The position numbers and the translations under genes are program-made. Below the pieces are notes generated by a model. That model saw nothing but the letters and a program-made list of their open reading frames with translations, was not told the DNA's origin and did no database searches. A stretch of DNA of 45,096 nt from positions 1-45,096 of the forward strand of contig JAQYIU010000050.1 of assembly GCA_028721415.1 (NCBI GenBank). The letters run 5' to 3'. The first letter of the stretch is position 1. Each line of letters starts with the position of its first letter. The stretch comes from Lachnospiraceae bacterium. Lineage in GTDB: Bacteria; Bacillota; Clostridia; Lachnospirales; Lachnospiraceae. Shown piece by piece: positions 1-6,756 of this stretch.

Positions 1-153
1 ATGCTGTCTAAAACGAAGAAAGTTATTACAACTCCTCCTCCCGTGCTTTGTAGTGTAGCTTCTCGCAAACTATTTTACAGCACAGCGTAGCGAGTTGGAA
101 CACTTTCATTACTATTTGTGCCGCCAGCCGAAGGCGGCGGAATGGAGATTAAA

Positions 154-1059
154 ATGAATAAATATTTGTATTATAGAAAAAAGTATGGTCATATAATTAT
201 ATGTATGTTATTATCAATAACAATATTTTTGTGTAGCACAATTAAAGCATTTGCTACAGTTGGAGGTGAAAATGCACAGTCAGATAATGATTCAACGAAA
301 GAAGTAATATATGATGGTGGTGACACAAAAATTATATATTATGAAGATGAGAAAAGAAATAAAATTTTTCTCCAGTATGTTAATGGTGTATTAGATCAAA
401 AGAACACTATTCTTAATGATTGTAATGACATTATTAGAAGAGAAGTATATACGGCAGGAGATACTGTAAGAGAACATTCCGTTCAAATGGATTATATACA
501 TATAAATGATTTTATTGAAACAGTAAATATAGATGAGAATACAAATATTTCACCGTTGGCAACATTAGGAACCATAAAATATAGTTCAACATCTACTGGT
601 TCGAATAAAAAAACATATTATGGAATAAAGTGTACATATACGTCCACGGTTGGTAATGGTACTTACACAATAAAATCATTTGCGGGAAAAGTTGTAGATC
701 TAGTAACTTTACTAGTAGGTGCAATAAGTTTACCAAAGTCATTAGCAGGAACGTTTGTTAAAAGGGTCTGTGTGGCAGCAGGTATTACAATTACTGGAGG
801 AATAATTAAAAGTAAATTATCTACAACTGTAGCATGTAAAACAACAAAATATAAGTGGAAGCTGGTTGATACGACCAAAACCAGCCATAATAAAAATGTA
901 TATGGCTACAAATATGTTGTAACAGATAGCAAGTATCATACAGGTGAGACTTATTATAGTGGATATAAAATCAGTGATTGGAAAAAAAGAAGTCTTGCAG
1001 TTAATTTACATCATGAAATGTTTTCATACAGTACATTTACAGTAGAAGGTTGGAGTTAA
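154..1059 (+). CDS. Secreted protein of unknown function
   Basis: Function not recognised. An upstream GTG at 118 is in frame, but the ATG at 154 is preferred: GGAG lies just upstream and the protein then opens with a good signal peptide (basic start MNKYLYYRKK, hydrophobic run of about 18 residues, cleavage near AFA-TV around residue 34). The mature part (about 265 residues) is rich in Ser, Thr, Lys and Tyr. It carries one Gly/Ala/Val-rich hydrophobic segment after its midpoint (about residues 178-222), which may be a membrane or amphipathic region. The gene is clearly more AT-rich than the core genes to the right, which suggests acquired DNA. It is followed 5 bp later by a small zinc-ribbon gene and then a terminator, so the two may be co-transcribed. 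A GC-rich hairpin (CCGCC/GGCGG) lies at about 120-140. The first 117 bases hold no gene that I can support. Confidence 0.6.
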   Translation: MNKYLYYRKKYGHIIICMLLSITIFLCSTIKAFATVGGENAQSDNDSTKEVIYDGGDTKIIYYEDEKRNKIFLQYVNGVLDQKNTILNDCNDIIRREVYTAGDTVREHSVQMDYIHINDFIETVNIDENTNISPLATLGTIKYSSTSTGSNKKTYYGIKCTYTSTVGNGTYTIKSFAGKVVDLVTLLVGAISLPKSLAGTFVKRVCVAAGITITGGIIKSKLSTTVACKTTKYKWKLVDTTKTSHNKNVYGYKYVVTDSKYHTGETYYSGYKISDWKKRSLAVNLHHEMFSYSTFTVEGWS

Positions 1060-1064
1060 TAATA

Positions 1065-1283
1065 ATGAAATGTGGATATTGTAAAAAAGAAATGTTAGAA
1101 GGGTATATTACAACACCTTCAATAGAATGGCACCCGAAGTATGGAAAAAACAAACTATTTTATAAAGGAGAGAAAAAGGACGGTTTCAGGCTTGGGAAAT
1201 TTAGTTGTTTAAACCAAAAGGAACAACTTGCTTGGTATTGTCCCCATTGTGATTGTATTGTGATTGACTGTAAAGAATTATAG
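1065..1283 (+). CDS. Small zinc-ribbon protein (DUF6487/PF20097-like)
   Basis: This is a 72-residue cytoplasmic protein. It opens MKCGYCKKEM (CxxC at residues 3-6) and ends with a second cysteine pair in WYCPHCDCIVIDC, the arrangement of a small zinc-binding domain. The CxxC-KKEM-EGYI opening and the closing CxxC-x-I-I-D pattern resemble the DUF6487 family found in many Firmicutes, whose role is not known. An in-frame start at 1050 would overlap the upstream gene. The ATG at 1065 is chosen because the protein then begins at the conserved cysteine motif and a GGAG sits upstream. It directly follows the secreted-protein gene and precedes a strong terminator, so it is probably the last gene of that unit. 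Confidence 0.65.
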   Translation: MKCGYCKKEMLEGYITTPSIEWHPKYGKNKLFYKGEKKDGFRLGKFSCLNQKEQLAWYCPHCDCIVIDCKEL

Positions 1284-1301
1284 ATTGATGAGCTAATGTA
1301 T

Positions 1302-1327
1302 AAAGAGCCGCCAAGTAGCGGCTCTTT
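1302..1327 (+). terminator. Intrinsic terminator after the zinc-ribbon gene
   Basis: A perfect 10-bp stem, AAAGAGCCGC / GCGGCTCTTT, with a 6-base loop. It ends the 154-1283 unit and sits 5 bases before the group II intron 5' end. Confidence 0.8.
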
Positions 1328-1622
1328 CATGGTGCGCCTTGCGGCGCACGTTTCTAATGGATGAAAGTCCCTAATCCGCCCTAGTAGTGGGAAGGATATA
1401 GCCAAAACCAAGGGTGTCCATCGTGAGGTGGAATCTGAAGGAAGGTGGAGGCAAATCTCTGGTCTGACGAACAGAAATCACATCAGGCTATAGTTAAGGA
1501 TAAGGTTGCCATACAAACTGAAGTCCAATAACTACTCGGAATTAGCTATAGTAAATGTGGCAGATAGATGGAGAGAAAGAAACGTGTGGTACCAAGGGCA
1601 ATGTCACTAAGTTAAGATAAGT

Positions 1623-1668
1623 AAAAAGACTTCTATACTATATCAACATAGTATAGAGGTCTTTTTTT
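1623..1668 (+). terminator. Long AT-rich terminator-like hairpin inside the intron remnant
   Basis: GACTTCTATACTAT pairs with ATAGTATAGAGGTC (one G-U) across a 6-base loop, flanked by A5 and T7. It looks like a bidirectional rho-independent terminator. It lies at the point where the intron domain I sequence stops being recognisable, so it probably came in with the inserted or rearranged DNA. Confidence 0.65.
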
Positions 1669-1744
1669 CAACATTTTTTAATAAAACAGTTGACAGCTAT
1701 TCAAAAATAGTAAACGCATCATAGCATGTACCTTGACATATAAT

Positions 1745-1826
1745 GGGCTGCTTTTGCAGCCCGAATTGAATATTACGGTGCGGCGGAGCCGCCAGTCCGG
1801 AGTGGCGAGAGCCACCTGTCCGGACT
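1745..1826. repeat. Two GC-rich hairpins next to the istB fragment
   Basis: GGGCTGC-tttt-GCAGCCC lies at 1745-1762. A longer, nearly perfect hairpin lies at 1794-1826: arms AGTCCGGA / TCCGGACT with an inner stem GTGGC-gaga-GCCAC. They lie just beyond the istB stop codon. They could be a terminator pair or an end structure of the former insertion sequence. Their GC-rich make-up contrasts with the AT-rich surroundings. Confidence 0.55.
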
Positions 1827-1846
1827 AACGGAGCCACTTCATTTCC

Positions 1847-2058
1847 TTACTTAGCTTGTGTCGGATCCAGACCATAGACTTCCCTCATTGAGAGGTCTTT
1901 TGTTGGATCAATGCTTTCGATGTCGATTTTGTATGAATCATAAGAAATACGATCCATAATGGCATCTGCAAGTGTACTTTCACCACTGCAGATTTGTTGA
2001 TACCATTCACTTTCACGAAACTGTGAGCAAAAAATAGTAGAAGATTTTTTTCGTCTTT
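1847..2058 (-). pseudogene. IS21-family istB ATPase, C-terminal fragment
   Basis: The reverse strand encodes RKKSSTIFCSQF, then a WYQQICSGESTLADAIMDR stretch and a DSYKIDIES run. This matches the sensor-2/C-terminal part of IstB, the DnaA-like AAA+ helper of IS21-family transposases. Only about 70 residues remain; Walker A and B are absent, and there is no istA. The reading frame runs on upstream into intron RT sequence on the opposite strand, so the in-frame ATG at 2122 is spurious. The junction with the RT remnant lies near 2058. It is a dead fragment marking an old IS insertion into the group II intron. Confidence 0.75.
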
Positions 2059-2061
2059 TAT

Positions 2062-2409
2062 GTAAGGAAAGGCAAATATAAGCCCAACCCAGTTCGAAGA
2101 GTAGAAATACCCAAGGAAACAAAAGACGAGTTTCGAAAGCTGGGAGTTCCTACTGTTGTCGATAGAGTAATTCAACAGGCAATAGCACAGGAACTAACGC
2201 CAATCTTTGAGGAGCAATTCTCGGAGAATAGTTTTGGTTTTAGACCGAAAAGAGGAGCACACGATGCCCTTAGACAATGCCAAAAGAATGTAAATGATGG
2301 CTACTGGAGAATGGCAAAGGTACTGAACCAAATCTTTTCGAATAAAATAATAGCCAAGCTTGGATACACATCCATGCTTGACTATTATCTAACAGTTTGT
2401 GAAAACTAG
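2062..2409 (+). pseudogene. Group II intron reverse transcriptase/maturase remnant
   Basis: The plus frame reads the canonical RT0-RT2 region of group II intron maturases: a KYKPNPVRRVEIPK stretch, LGVPTVVDRVIQQAIAQ, then FGFRPKRGAHDAL up to about NDGY. It then jumps in frame to the far C-terminus (YWRMAKVLNQIFSNKI ... LGYTSMLDYYLT) and stops at TAG 2407. The whole palm core with the YADD active site is missing, as are the N-terminus and start codon. Complete maturases of this type are about 420-600 residues; about 115 remain. The deletion junction is at the shared GGCTACTGG. No activity is expected. Confidence 0.85.
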
Positions 2410-2490
2410 AGAACCGCCGTGTACCGAACGGTACGCACGGTGGTGTGAGAGGTCGGCTAATCAACTAATGATTAGCCTCCTACTCGATTT

Positions 2491-2769
2491 GTGTGCTTGC
2501 CTCAAACTTCAAGTATCCTTTATGTTCTAAGTTTATATTTTAATCATATTACTTTTGGGACATGGACGTTCCTTTTAAACATTATTTTTATTTTGATACA
2601 GATTTTGTTTTTAAAAAAAGAGTTTCAGCCTGTACAATATTTACAGATTCTGGATATTATTGTTTCTGCTATTTCTGTCGGTAAATGCGTGAATATTATT
2701 AGTAAATATATCCATTTTCTTTTCTGTCTTCAGGAAGAAATGAGAGGGGAAAAATCTGGAGTACTTTGA
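2491..2769 (+). pseudogene. Fragment of a YczE/YitT-like (DUF6198) membrane protein
   Basis: This open frame starts straight after the intron end. Its first part reads SSILYVLSLYFNHITFGTWT followed by a hydrophobic helix and a KKEFQPVQYLQI loop. It resembles the second and third membrane segments of the YczE/YyaS/YitT family of integral membrane proteins. The N-terminal helix and the rest of the protein (normally about 200 residues) are missing, and the last third no longer looks like the family. I read it as a truncated relic whose 5' part was lost with the intron insertion and rearrangement. The frame then runs into the dyad repeat array. Confidence 0.55.
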
Positions 2770-2798
2770 CGCAGACTGAAATAGGAGTTTAGAAAGAT

Positions 2799-3024
2799 GT
2801 TCCAGAAATAGAACGTGAAATGTTCGATTTTCAGAACGATGTTCCAGAAATAGAACGTGAAATGTTCGATTTTCAGAACGATGTTCCGGAAATGGAACGT
2901 GAGATGTTCGATTTTTAGAACGATGTCTCAGGTCTGGAACAAGAAATGTTCGATTTTTAGGCAATGTCCCGGAAATGGAACATAGGATGTCCCACTTTTG
3001 GAACCTATGTCCCATTTCTGGGAC
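2799..3024. repeat. Iteron-like array of 42-bp units made of GTTC-N8-GAAC dyads
   Basis: Eleven 16-bp dyads of the form GTTC/GTCC-N8-GAAC/GGAC start at 2799, 2822, 2841, 2864, 2883, 2906, 2925, 2948, 2966, 2989 and 3009. The step alternates 23 and 19 bp (42-bp unit, two dyads per unit). The first two units are identical; later ones drift. The dyad at 2948 has lost its right arm and 1 bp. The last (3009-3024) is GTCCCA-tttc-TGGGAC, a perfect palindrome. Degenerate material continues to about 3050. Alternating dyads differ in the centre (CAGAAATA-like versus GATTTTCA-like). Possible roles are binding sites for a dimeric protein (iterons, operators or partition site) or tandem hairpins. Confidence 0.85.
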
Positions 3025-3061
3025 AATTCCGGTATCCCACATCCGGGAAATCTGCCCATAT

Positions 3062-3070
3062 TGTGGATAA
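3062..3070 (-). promoter_or_regulatory. Perfect DnaA box beside the dyad array
   Basis: TGTGGATAA is the reverse complement of the consensus DnaA box TTATCCACA. It lies about 40 bp from the last dyad of the array, on the side facing the element's operon. The combination resembles an iteron-type origin. Confidence 0.55.
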
Positions 3071-3090
3071 AAAAGCCGTCAGGCTTTTTG
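3069..3090 (-). terminator. Terminator of the minus-strand integrase operon
   Basis: On the minus strand AAAAAGCC-tgac-GGCTTTTT is followed by T residues. It lies about 55 bp past the stop of the RHH gene and would end the rep-int-RHH transcript. The 18-bp perfect palindrome ATTTTGTATATACAAAAT (3101-3118) and the stem TTAGGGGG-aaaa-CCCCCTAA (3128-3147) lie between it and the stop codon. Confidence 0.7.
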
Positions 3091-3100
3091 CAAGATACGC

Positions 3101-3118
3101 ATTTTGTATATACAAAAT
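3101..3118. repeat. 18-bp perfect palindrome downstream of the RHH mobilization gene
   Basis: ATTTTGTATATACAAAAT is fully self-complementary. It sits between the RHH gene and the dyad array, where a mobilizable element could carry oriT or a protein-binding site. No nic-site motif was recognised, so the role is open. Confidence 0.5.
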
Positions 3119-3143
3119 ACTTTCTTGTTAGGGGGAAAACCCC

Positions 3144-3512
3144 CTAAAACCCATCATCAAGCTGCAAACCATCTAGGATTTCCAGAATGGTTCGCAGAGA
3201 TTCCAGAACAGTAATATCGAGTTCATCTGTATAATGTATGTTATATAGATGCTCGACAATGAGGCCTATCTGGAAACGGATTTCATCAAAAGTTTTGATA
3301 TTTCCAAAAGTGATAATTGATTGATATAAGCAGCTTTGTATAAAATAATCCTGTTTTTTAAGACCGCTAAGTTTGATTCGTTCATCTAATATTTCTTTTT
3401 CTTCCGGAGACATTCTGAAGTTTACGATGACATTTCTTTTGCGGTTTTTTTCATTTCGTGTTTTTGGTTTTGTATTTGCGATTAATGATGATCGTTTGAA
3501 TATTTCGTTCAT
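3144..3512 (-). CDS. MobC-like ribbon-helix-helix plasmid mobilization protein
   Basis: This small basic protein (122 residues from the ATG at 3512) carries KRNVIVNFRMSPEEKEIL followed by DERIKLSGLKKQDYFIQSCL, the ribbon-helix-helix signature of MobC/relaxosome accessory proteins. A NIKTFDEIR stretch and a C-terminal helix follow. Such proteins bind oriT and help a relaxase nick. The in-frame ATG at 3542 overlaps the integrase, whereas the ATG at 3512 has a well-placed AAGGG and is preferred. It is the last gene of the rep-int operon. No relaxase follows; the next DNA is a palindrome, a terminator and the dyad array. The element is therefore either dependent on a relaxase in trans or has lost its own. 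Confidence 0.7.
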   Translation of the reverse strand: MNEIFKRSSLIANTKPKTRNEKNRKRNVIVNFRMSPEEKEILDERIKLSGLKKQDYFIQSCLYQSIITFGNIKTFDEIRFQIGLIVEHLYNIHYTDELDITVLESLRTILEILDGLQLDDGF

Positions 3513-3528
3513 TTTTTCCCTTTCTGCT

Positions 3529-4608
3529 TTATAAATGCTCATGATAATCCTGGTTTAATTTTTCTGCCAGCTCTTTTTGTTTGGATGGATATAGGTGAGC
3601 GTAGTTGTATGTAACAGCAATTCCTTCATGTCCGAGTCTGTCTGCAATTTCTACAGGAGAAAAACCTAACTCGATTAAATGTGCTACATGAGAATGTCTC
3701 AGATCATGTACACGAATTCTTTTAACGCCGCTTTCTTTACAACCACGATCCATTTCATGGTGAAGATAACTTTTGGAGACAGGAAAAAGGCGAGTATCTT
3801 CTGAGCAACCATAAATCATAGCAAAGTAGTCTTCCAATTCCCGGGAGAGGAAATCTGGTAAATCAATGGTTCGATTACTTTTCTCACTTTTGGGAGAGGT
3901 GATATAGTCTTTGCCTTTAAGTCGCTGATATGATTTATTAACAGTCAGTGTTTTTTTCTCAAGATCAATGTCTTTTCTGGTCAATGCAAGCAACTCACCT
4001 TCTCGGATACCACACCAGTATAAAATTTGAAATGCATAAAATGAAATCGGCTTTTTTTTCATTGCTTCAGAGAAAATTAAATACTCCTCCATAGTCCAAA
4101 ATAACATTTCCTTTGCCTTTGCTTTTCCCATTTTTCCGGCTGTGACGGATGGATTGCATTTCAAATTATAATATTTGACGGCATGATTAAAAATTGCCGA
4201 CAATTGATTCTGGACAGTTCTGAGATAGGTTTGTGAGTAGGGATGATTATGTTCATCCCTGATTTGTAAAAGAGTGTTTTGCCATTGAATAATGTCTGTT
4301 GCGGTGATTTCCTGGAGGGATTTATTTTGAAAATATGGTAAAATTTTAGTTTGGATGATATTTTCTTTTGTCAAATAAGTATTGTATTTTAGTCGTGGTT
4401 TTTTATCTTCCAAATAAATATGAACAAAATTTTCAAAGCTCATATTAACATCACGGGATTTTGACTGGAGAAAAGTCCTTTCGTATACCAGAGCATCTTT
4501 TTTTAATTTAAATCCTCGTTTGGTATGAACTTTTCTGTTTCCCTGCCAGTCGATATAACGAATATAAACTGACCAGGTTCCCCGTTGTTTGTCTTTACTT
4601 ACAGACAT
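3529..4608 (-). CDS. int: Tyrosine recombinase / site-specific integrase
   Basis: A 359-residue phage/ICE-type integrase. Order: N-terminal arm-binding domain (about residues 1-50, TWSVYIRYIDWQGNRK), core-binding SAM-like domain (about 57-150) and catalytic domain (about 165-345). Catalytic residues are visible: R202 in CGIREGELLALT, H301 and R304 in HDLRHSHVAHL, H327 in RLGHEGI, and the nucleophile Y336 in TYNYAHLYP. Its length is normal for Tn916-like integrases and nothing appears broken. The start ATG overlaps the upstream rep-like stop (TAATG), with GGAGGTG as SD inside the upstream gene, so the two are translationally coupled. The neighbouring excisionase-like gene and XRE repressor fit an integrative element. 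Target site not determined. Confidence 0.92.
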   Translation of the reverse strand: MSVSKDKQRGTWSVYIRYIDWQGNRKVHTKRGFKLKKDALVYERTFLQSKSRDVNMSFENFVHIYLEDKKPRLKYNTYLTKENIIQTKILPYFQNKSLQEITATDIIQWQNTLLQIRDEHNHPYSQTYLRTVQNQLSAIFNHAVKYYNLKCNPSVTAGKMGKAKAKEMLFWTMEEYLIFSEAMKKKPISFYAFQILYWCGIREGELLALTRKDIDLEKKTLTVNKSYQRLKGKDYITSPKSEKSNRTIDLPDFLSRELEDYFAMIYGCSEDTRLFPVSKSYLHHEMDRGCKESGVKRIRVHDLRHSHVAHLIELGFSPVEIADRLGHEGIAVTYNYAHLYPSKQKELAEKLNQDYHEHL

Positions 4609-5291
4609 TATTGCACCTCCATTCTTCTGTGAGATAATAATTGCTCCAGATTCTGCATTTCCAGAGAGGAATAGGTCCTCTGGTCGAAATTATGAAATAC
4701 ATTTTTGGGAGGCAATAGAGTTTTTTGAGAATATTCCGTACACCATTGAGAAATCGTTGCTTTATTCATACAGCCTTTATAGTGTTTGGTCTGAATTTTA
4801 TTAATCTGATAATCAACCATATCTTTCCCAAAAAGAAGTACCAATTCGTTGTAATCTTCGGGAGAAAGAGACTCACTCTGATGAAGAATAGATTTCTGTT
4901 TATTAGATTGTTTATTATTAAATTGTGTCGGATTTTTCGATGACCGTTTAACCGGTGCCGGTTTAACCGATGGCGGATTTTCCGACGACGGTAAAAGCGC
5001 TCTTTTATCACTGACTTCTATAATGCTGTGTGTAAAATGTCCGTTGGAATCTTTTTCCTGAAATCTTTTAAGATATCCGGCCTCCTCTAGTCTGCGAAGG
5101 CTTTCTCTAATGGAATCTTTTCCGTCTGGTAAAATAGAAGATAACCCTGCTATTGAAAAATTCCAATTGGGTGGAAGGGACATTATAGTTGTCAATAGAC
5201 CTCTATCAATCAGCTTTAATTCTCGGTCATGGAAAACGGTCATGTTTACAATGACGAATTGTCCCTGTGTATTATTTCTTAGTATCACCAA
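4608..5291 (-). CDS. HTH replication-initiator-like protein of an integrative element
   Basis: A 227-residue protein with an N-terminal winged-helix domain. Residues about 8-95 include FVIVNMTVFHDRELKLIDRG, a LPPNWNFSIAGLSSILPDGK stretch and ESLRRLEEAGYLKR. This is the fold seen in Rep/DnaD-like helix-turn-helix proteins of mobile elements. The middle (about 105-140) is Pro, Ser, Lys and Asn-rich and probably a flexible linker. The C-terminal 85 residues are not recognised. The likely start is TTG at 5291 (or the adjacent GTG), 8 bases after AAGGAGG. Its stop overlaps the integrase start. An 11-bp perfect inverted repeat lies just upstream. A role in element replication is inferred from the family and from the iteron-like array with DnaA box at the other end of the operon. 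Confidence 0.6.
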   Translation of the reverse strand: MVILRNNTQGQFVIVNMTVFHDRELKLIDRGLLTTIMSLPPNWNFSIAGLSSILPDGKDSIRESLRRLEEAGYLKRFQEKDSNGHFTHSIIEVSDKRALLPSSENPPSVKPAPVKRSSKNPTQFNNKQSNKQKSILHQSESLSPEDYNELVLLFGKDMVDYQINKIQTKHYKGCMNKATISQWCTEYSQKTLLPPKNVFHNFDQRTYSSLEMQNLEQLLSHRRMEVQ

Positions 5292-5318
5292 ATGTGTTTC
5301 CTCCTTGTTATTGATAGA

Positions 5319-5360
5319 AATCTATGGTATGGTTATCTGGGAATAGGCGTACCATAGATT
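5319..5360. promoter_or_regulatory. Perfect 11-bp inverted repeat upstream of the rep-like gene
   Basis: AATCTATGGTA (5319-5329) and TACCATAGATT (5350-5360) are exact reverse complements separated by 20 bases, 28 bases upstream of the rep-like start. In RNA this would be a leader hairpin; in DNA a candidate operator. A second imperfect hairpin (GGCTCTTCCT / AGGAAGGGCC) lies at 5374-5399. Confidence 0.55.
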
Positions 5361-5407
5361 TTGGTTTGTCTGAGGCTCTTCCTTGGCAGAGGAAGGGCCT
5401 TTCCTTT

Positions 5408-5602
5408 TTACATATTTCGTTGCATTCCATAGCAATTTTCCTCATAAAACTTTCTGTTTGCTTTTCCTGACAGCACAATAAGATTTGGATTGATTTTTAA
5501 CATTTTTTCATTGAGCTGTTTTATCATCTTATATCCTTGTGCTTTCGAGACGCCCCAGTCTTCACAGATATCGTTGACGGTTACATACATTTTTTTGCTC
5601 AT
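5408..5602 (-). CDS. Excisionase-like small HTH DNA-binding protein
   Basis: A 64-residue protein from the ATG at 5602, which has an excellent AGGAGGTGG 5 bases away. The in-frame GTG at 5611 lies inside this SD and is rejected. The sequence MSKKMYVTVNDICEDWGVSK followed by AQGYKMIKQLNEKM is a winged-helix MerR/Xis-type DNA-binding motif. Its gene is the first of the minus-strand element operon (xis-rep-int-RHH) and is driven by the consensus promoter in the divergent region. An accessory role in excision, a regulatory role, or both is inferred from size, fold and position. Confidence 0.65.
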   Translation of the reverse strand: MSKKMYVTVNDICEDWGVSKAQGYKMIKQLNEKMLKINPNLIVLSGKANRKFYEENCYGMQRNM

Positions 5603-5627
5603 AATTTCCACCTCCTATATTATTTAC

Positions 5628-5696
5628 AAGTACATTTATGTACTTGTTTGTATTATAATATAAGAACAACATTATATCAAGTACAAAAATGTACTT
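5628..5696 (-). promoter_or_regulatory. Divergent control region: consensus promoter between twin operators
   Basis: On the minus strand TTGATA (5680-5675) and TATAAT (5657-5652) are 17 bp apart and drive the excisionase-integrase operon. Two 18-bp palindromes of the form AAGTACA-N4-TGTACTT flank it: 5628-5645 (just downstream of the -10) and 5679-5696 (overlapping the -35). A protein bound at both sites would cap the promoter. The obvious candidate is the XRE regulator encoded divergently at 5773. A TATAAT at 5746-5751, with a poor -35, could serve that gene. Confidence 0.75.
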
Positions 5697-5772
5697 ATTT
5701 ATATTTTGCGAAAAAGATTTTCTTTTATTTCTCTTTGTTCTCCGTTATAATGTTAAATGAAAGGGTGATACG

Positions 5773-6717
5773 ATGAGAATAGGAGATAGAATTCGCCAGA
5801 TTCGTATGTTAAAGGGGCTGACTCAAGCCGAATTAGGGGAAAAGATACATTTAAAAGGAGATAGGATTCGACAATATGAAAATAGTGTTCGGACCCCAAA
5901 AGCTGATAAAATAGCTGAGATTGCTGCAGCATTGGATGTGGATGTTTCTGTTTTTTCAGACTTGGATATTTCCAGTGACGAGAAAATCATGCAGATTTTC
6001 TTTGAATTGGAAGAAAAACTGGGATTACATTTGAAAAAAGAGGAACATTCTTTTTCTTTCTGCTTTGAAGATGATGGAAAGTTGTCAGATTCTTTAAGAA
6101 ATTATCTGGATATGTGGTTTGAGAAAAGTGAAAAAGATACTCCTGAATTAACAGATTCTCAATATGAAGTGGAGAGGAAAAAGAAGGATTATACTTTATG
6201 GAAACTCCGTTTCCCTTCATTGATTCAGGGAGAAAATTCTCAGGAGGAAATATATTATCGCTTTCGGCCGCTCGTTGATGGATTATCTGATGATCGCCCG
6301 CCAATGCGAGTTTTTTCTGATATGATAAAACAATTAACAAAGATGATGCAGGCTGGAATTGAAATGTCATTTGGGAGTAGACAAGTGAAGTACGCAGTTT
6401 TAGAAGGAAGAATTTCATTTTCCGATCAGCAGTTACTGAGCTTGACGGATCCGGCTGATAGTTATTTCGCTGAATTTTTATGGGATATCCAGAGTATGGA
6501 GAAATATGGAATGGAGATCAGATTGGAGTCCCATAGGGATGGTGATCGGTCATATTCTGATTATGTGTTTAGAAATAATGAAATCGGAACGATTTTATCA
6601 GGGATGAAAAAGATTCAGGAACAGATAAAGGAAGGAATATTTGATACTCAAAGAAACCAGATAGAATATGAAGATTTCATAAAAGGTTTTAATATCTCGA
6701 TAGAAGATAGTATCTAA
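5773..6717 (+). CDS. XRE-family (Cro/CI-type) repressor with long C-terminal domain
   Basis: A 314-residue protein. Residues 1-65 form a classical HTH_3 domain: IGDRIRQIRMLKGLTQAELG for helices 1-2, then RIRQYENSVRTPKADKIAEI and AAALDVDVSVF. The remaining 250 residues are acidic and not recognised; there is no S24 peptidase motif visible, so SOS-type self-cleavage is not indicated. It is transcribed away from the excisionase operon across a region with two matching operators, the arrangement of a lysogeny-type switch in integrative elements. Start ATG 5773 follows GAAAGGGTGATACG. It is the last gene before guaA and converges with it across a shared hairpin. Repression of int/xis is inferred. 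Confidence 0.75.
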   Translation: MRIGDRIRQIRMLKGLTQAELGEKIHLKGDRIRQYENSVRTPKADKIAEIAAALDVDVSVFSDLDISSDEKIMQIFFELEEKLGLHLKKEEHSFSFCFEDDGKLSDSLRNYLDMWFEKSEKDTPELTDSQYEVERKKKDYTLWKLRFPSLIQGENSQEEIYYRFRPLVDGLSDDRPPMRVFSDMIKQLTKMMQAGIEMSFGSRQVKYAVLEGRISFSDQQLLSLTDPADSYFAEFLWDIQSMEKYGMEIRLESHRDGDRSYSDYVFRNNEIGTILSGMKKIQEQIKEGIFDTQRNQIEYEDFIKGFNISIEDSI

Positions 6718-6756
6718 AAAGAATAATTTGCAAGCATTTTGCAAGCACAAAAAATC

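Larger units (their letters stand above)
1332..2489 (+). mobile_element. Degenerate group II intron (ribozyme ends kept, RT gutted)
   Basis: The 5' end begins GTGCGCC at 1332. It continues with the domain I landmarks of bacterial group II introns: GATGAAAGTCCCTAA, CGTGAGGTGGAATCTGAAGG, AATCACATCAGGC and AATGTGGCAGATAGATGG, up to about 1620. The 3' end carries a recognisable domain V (CCGTGTACCGAACGGTACG then CACGGTGGTGTGAGAGG) at about 2413-2452. A domain VI hairpin (GGCTAATCAACTAATGATTAGCC with bulged A) follows and ends near CTCGAT at about 2488. Between them the intron-encoded protein gene has lost its 5' part and its catalytic core, and an IS21-type fragment lies in the gap. The element is therefore non-autonomous. 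The exact 3' boundary is uncertain by a few bases. Confidence 0.85.

Noticed and set aside
1847-2175. Complete minus-strand proteins in 1847-2175
   Set aside because: Only the istB C-terminal part has meaning; the upstream residues are antisense to RT sequence.
2799-3024. CRISPR array
   Set aside because: Repeats are contiguous with no unique spacers, and there are no cas genes.
2641-3042. Minus-strand open frame with a repeating 14-residue unit over the dyad array
   Set aside because: It only reflects the 42-bp DNA repeat, has no SD, and changes character outside the repeats. The plus strand is similarly open. The conserved feature is the DNA dyad, not a protein pattern.
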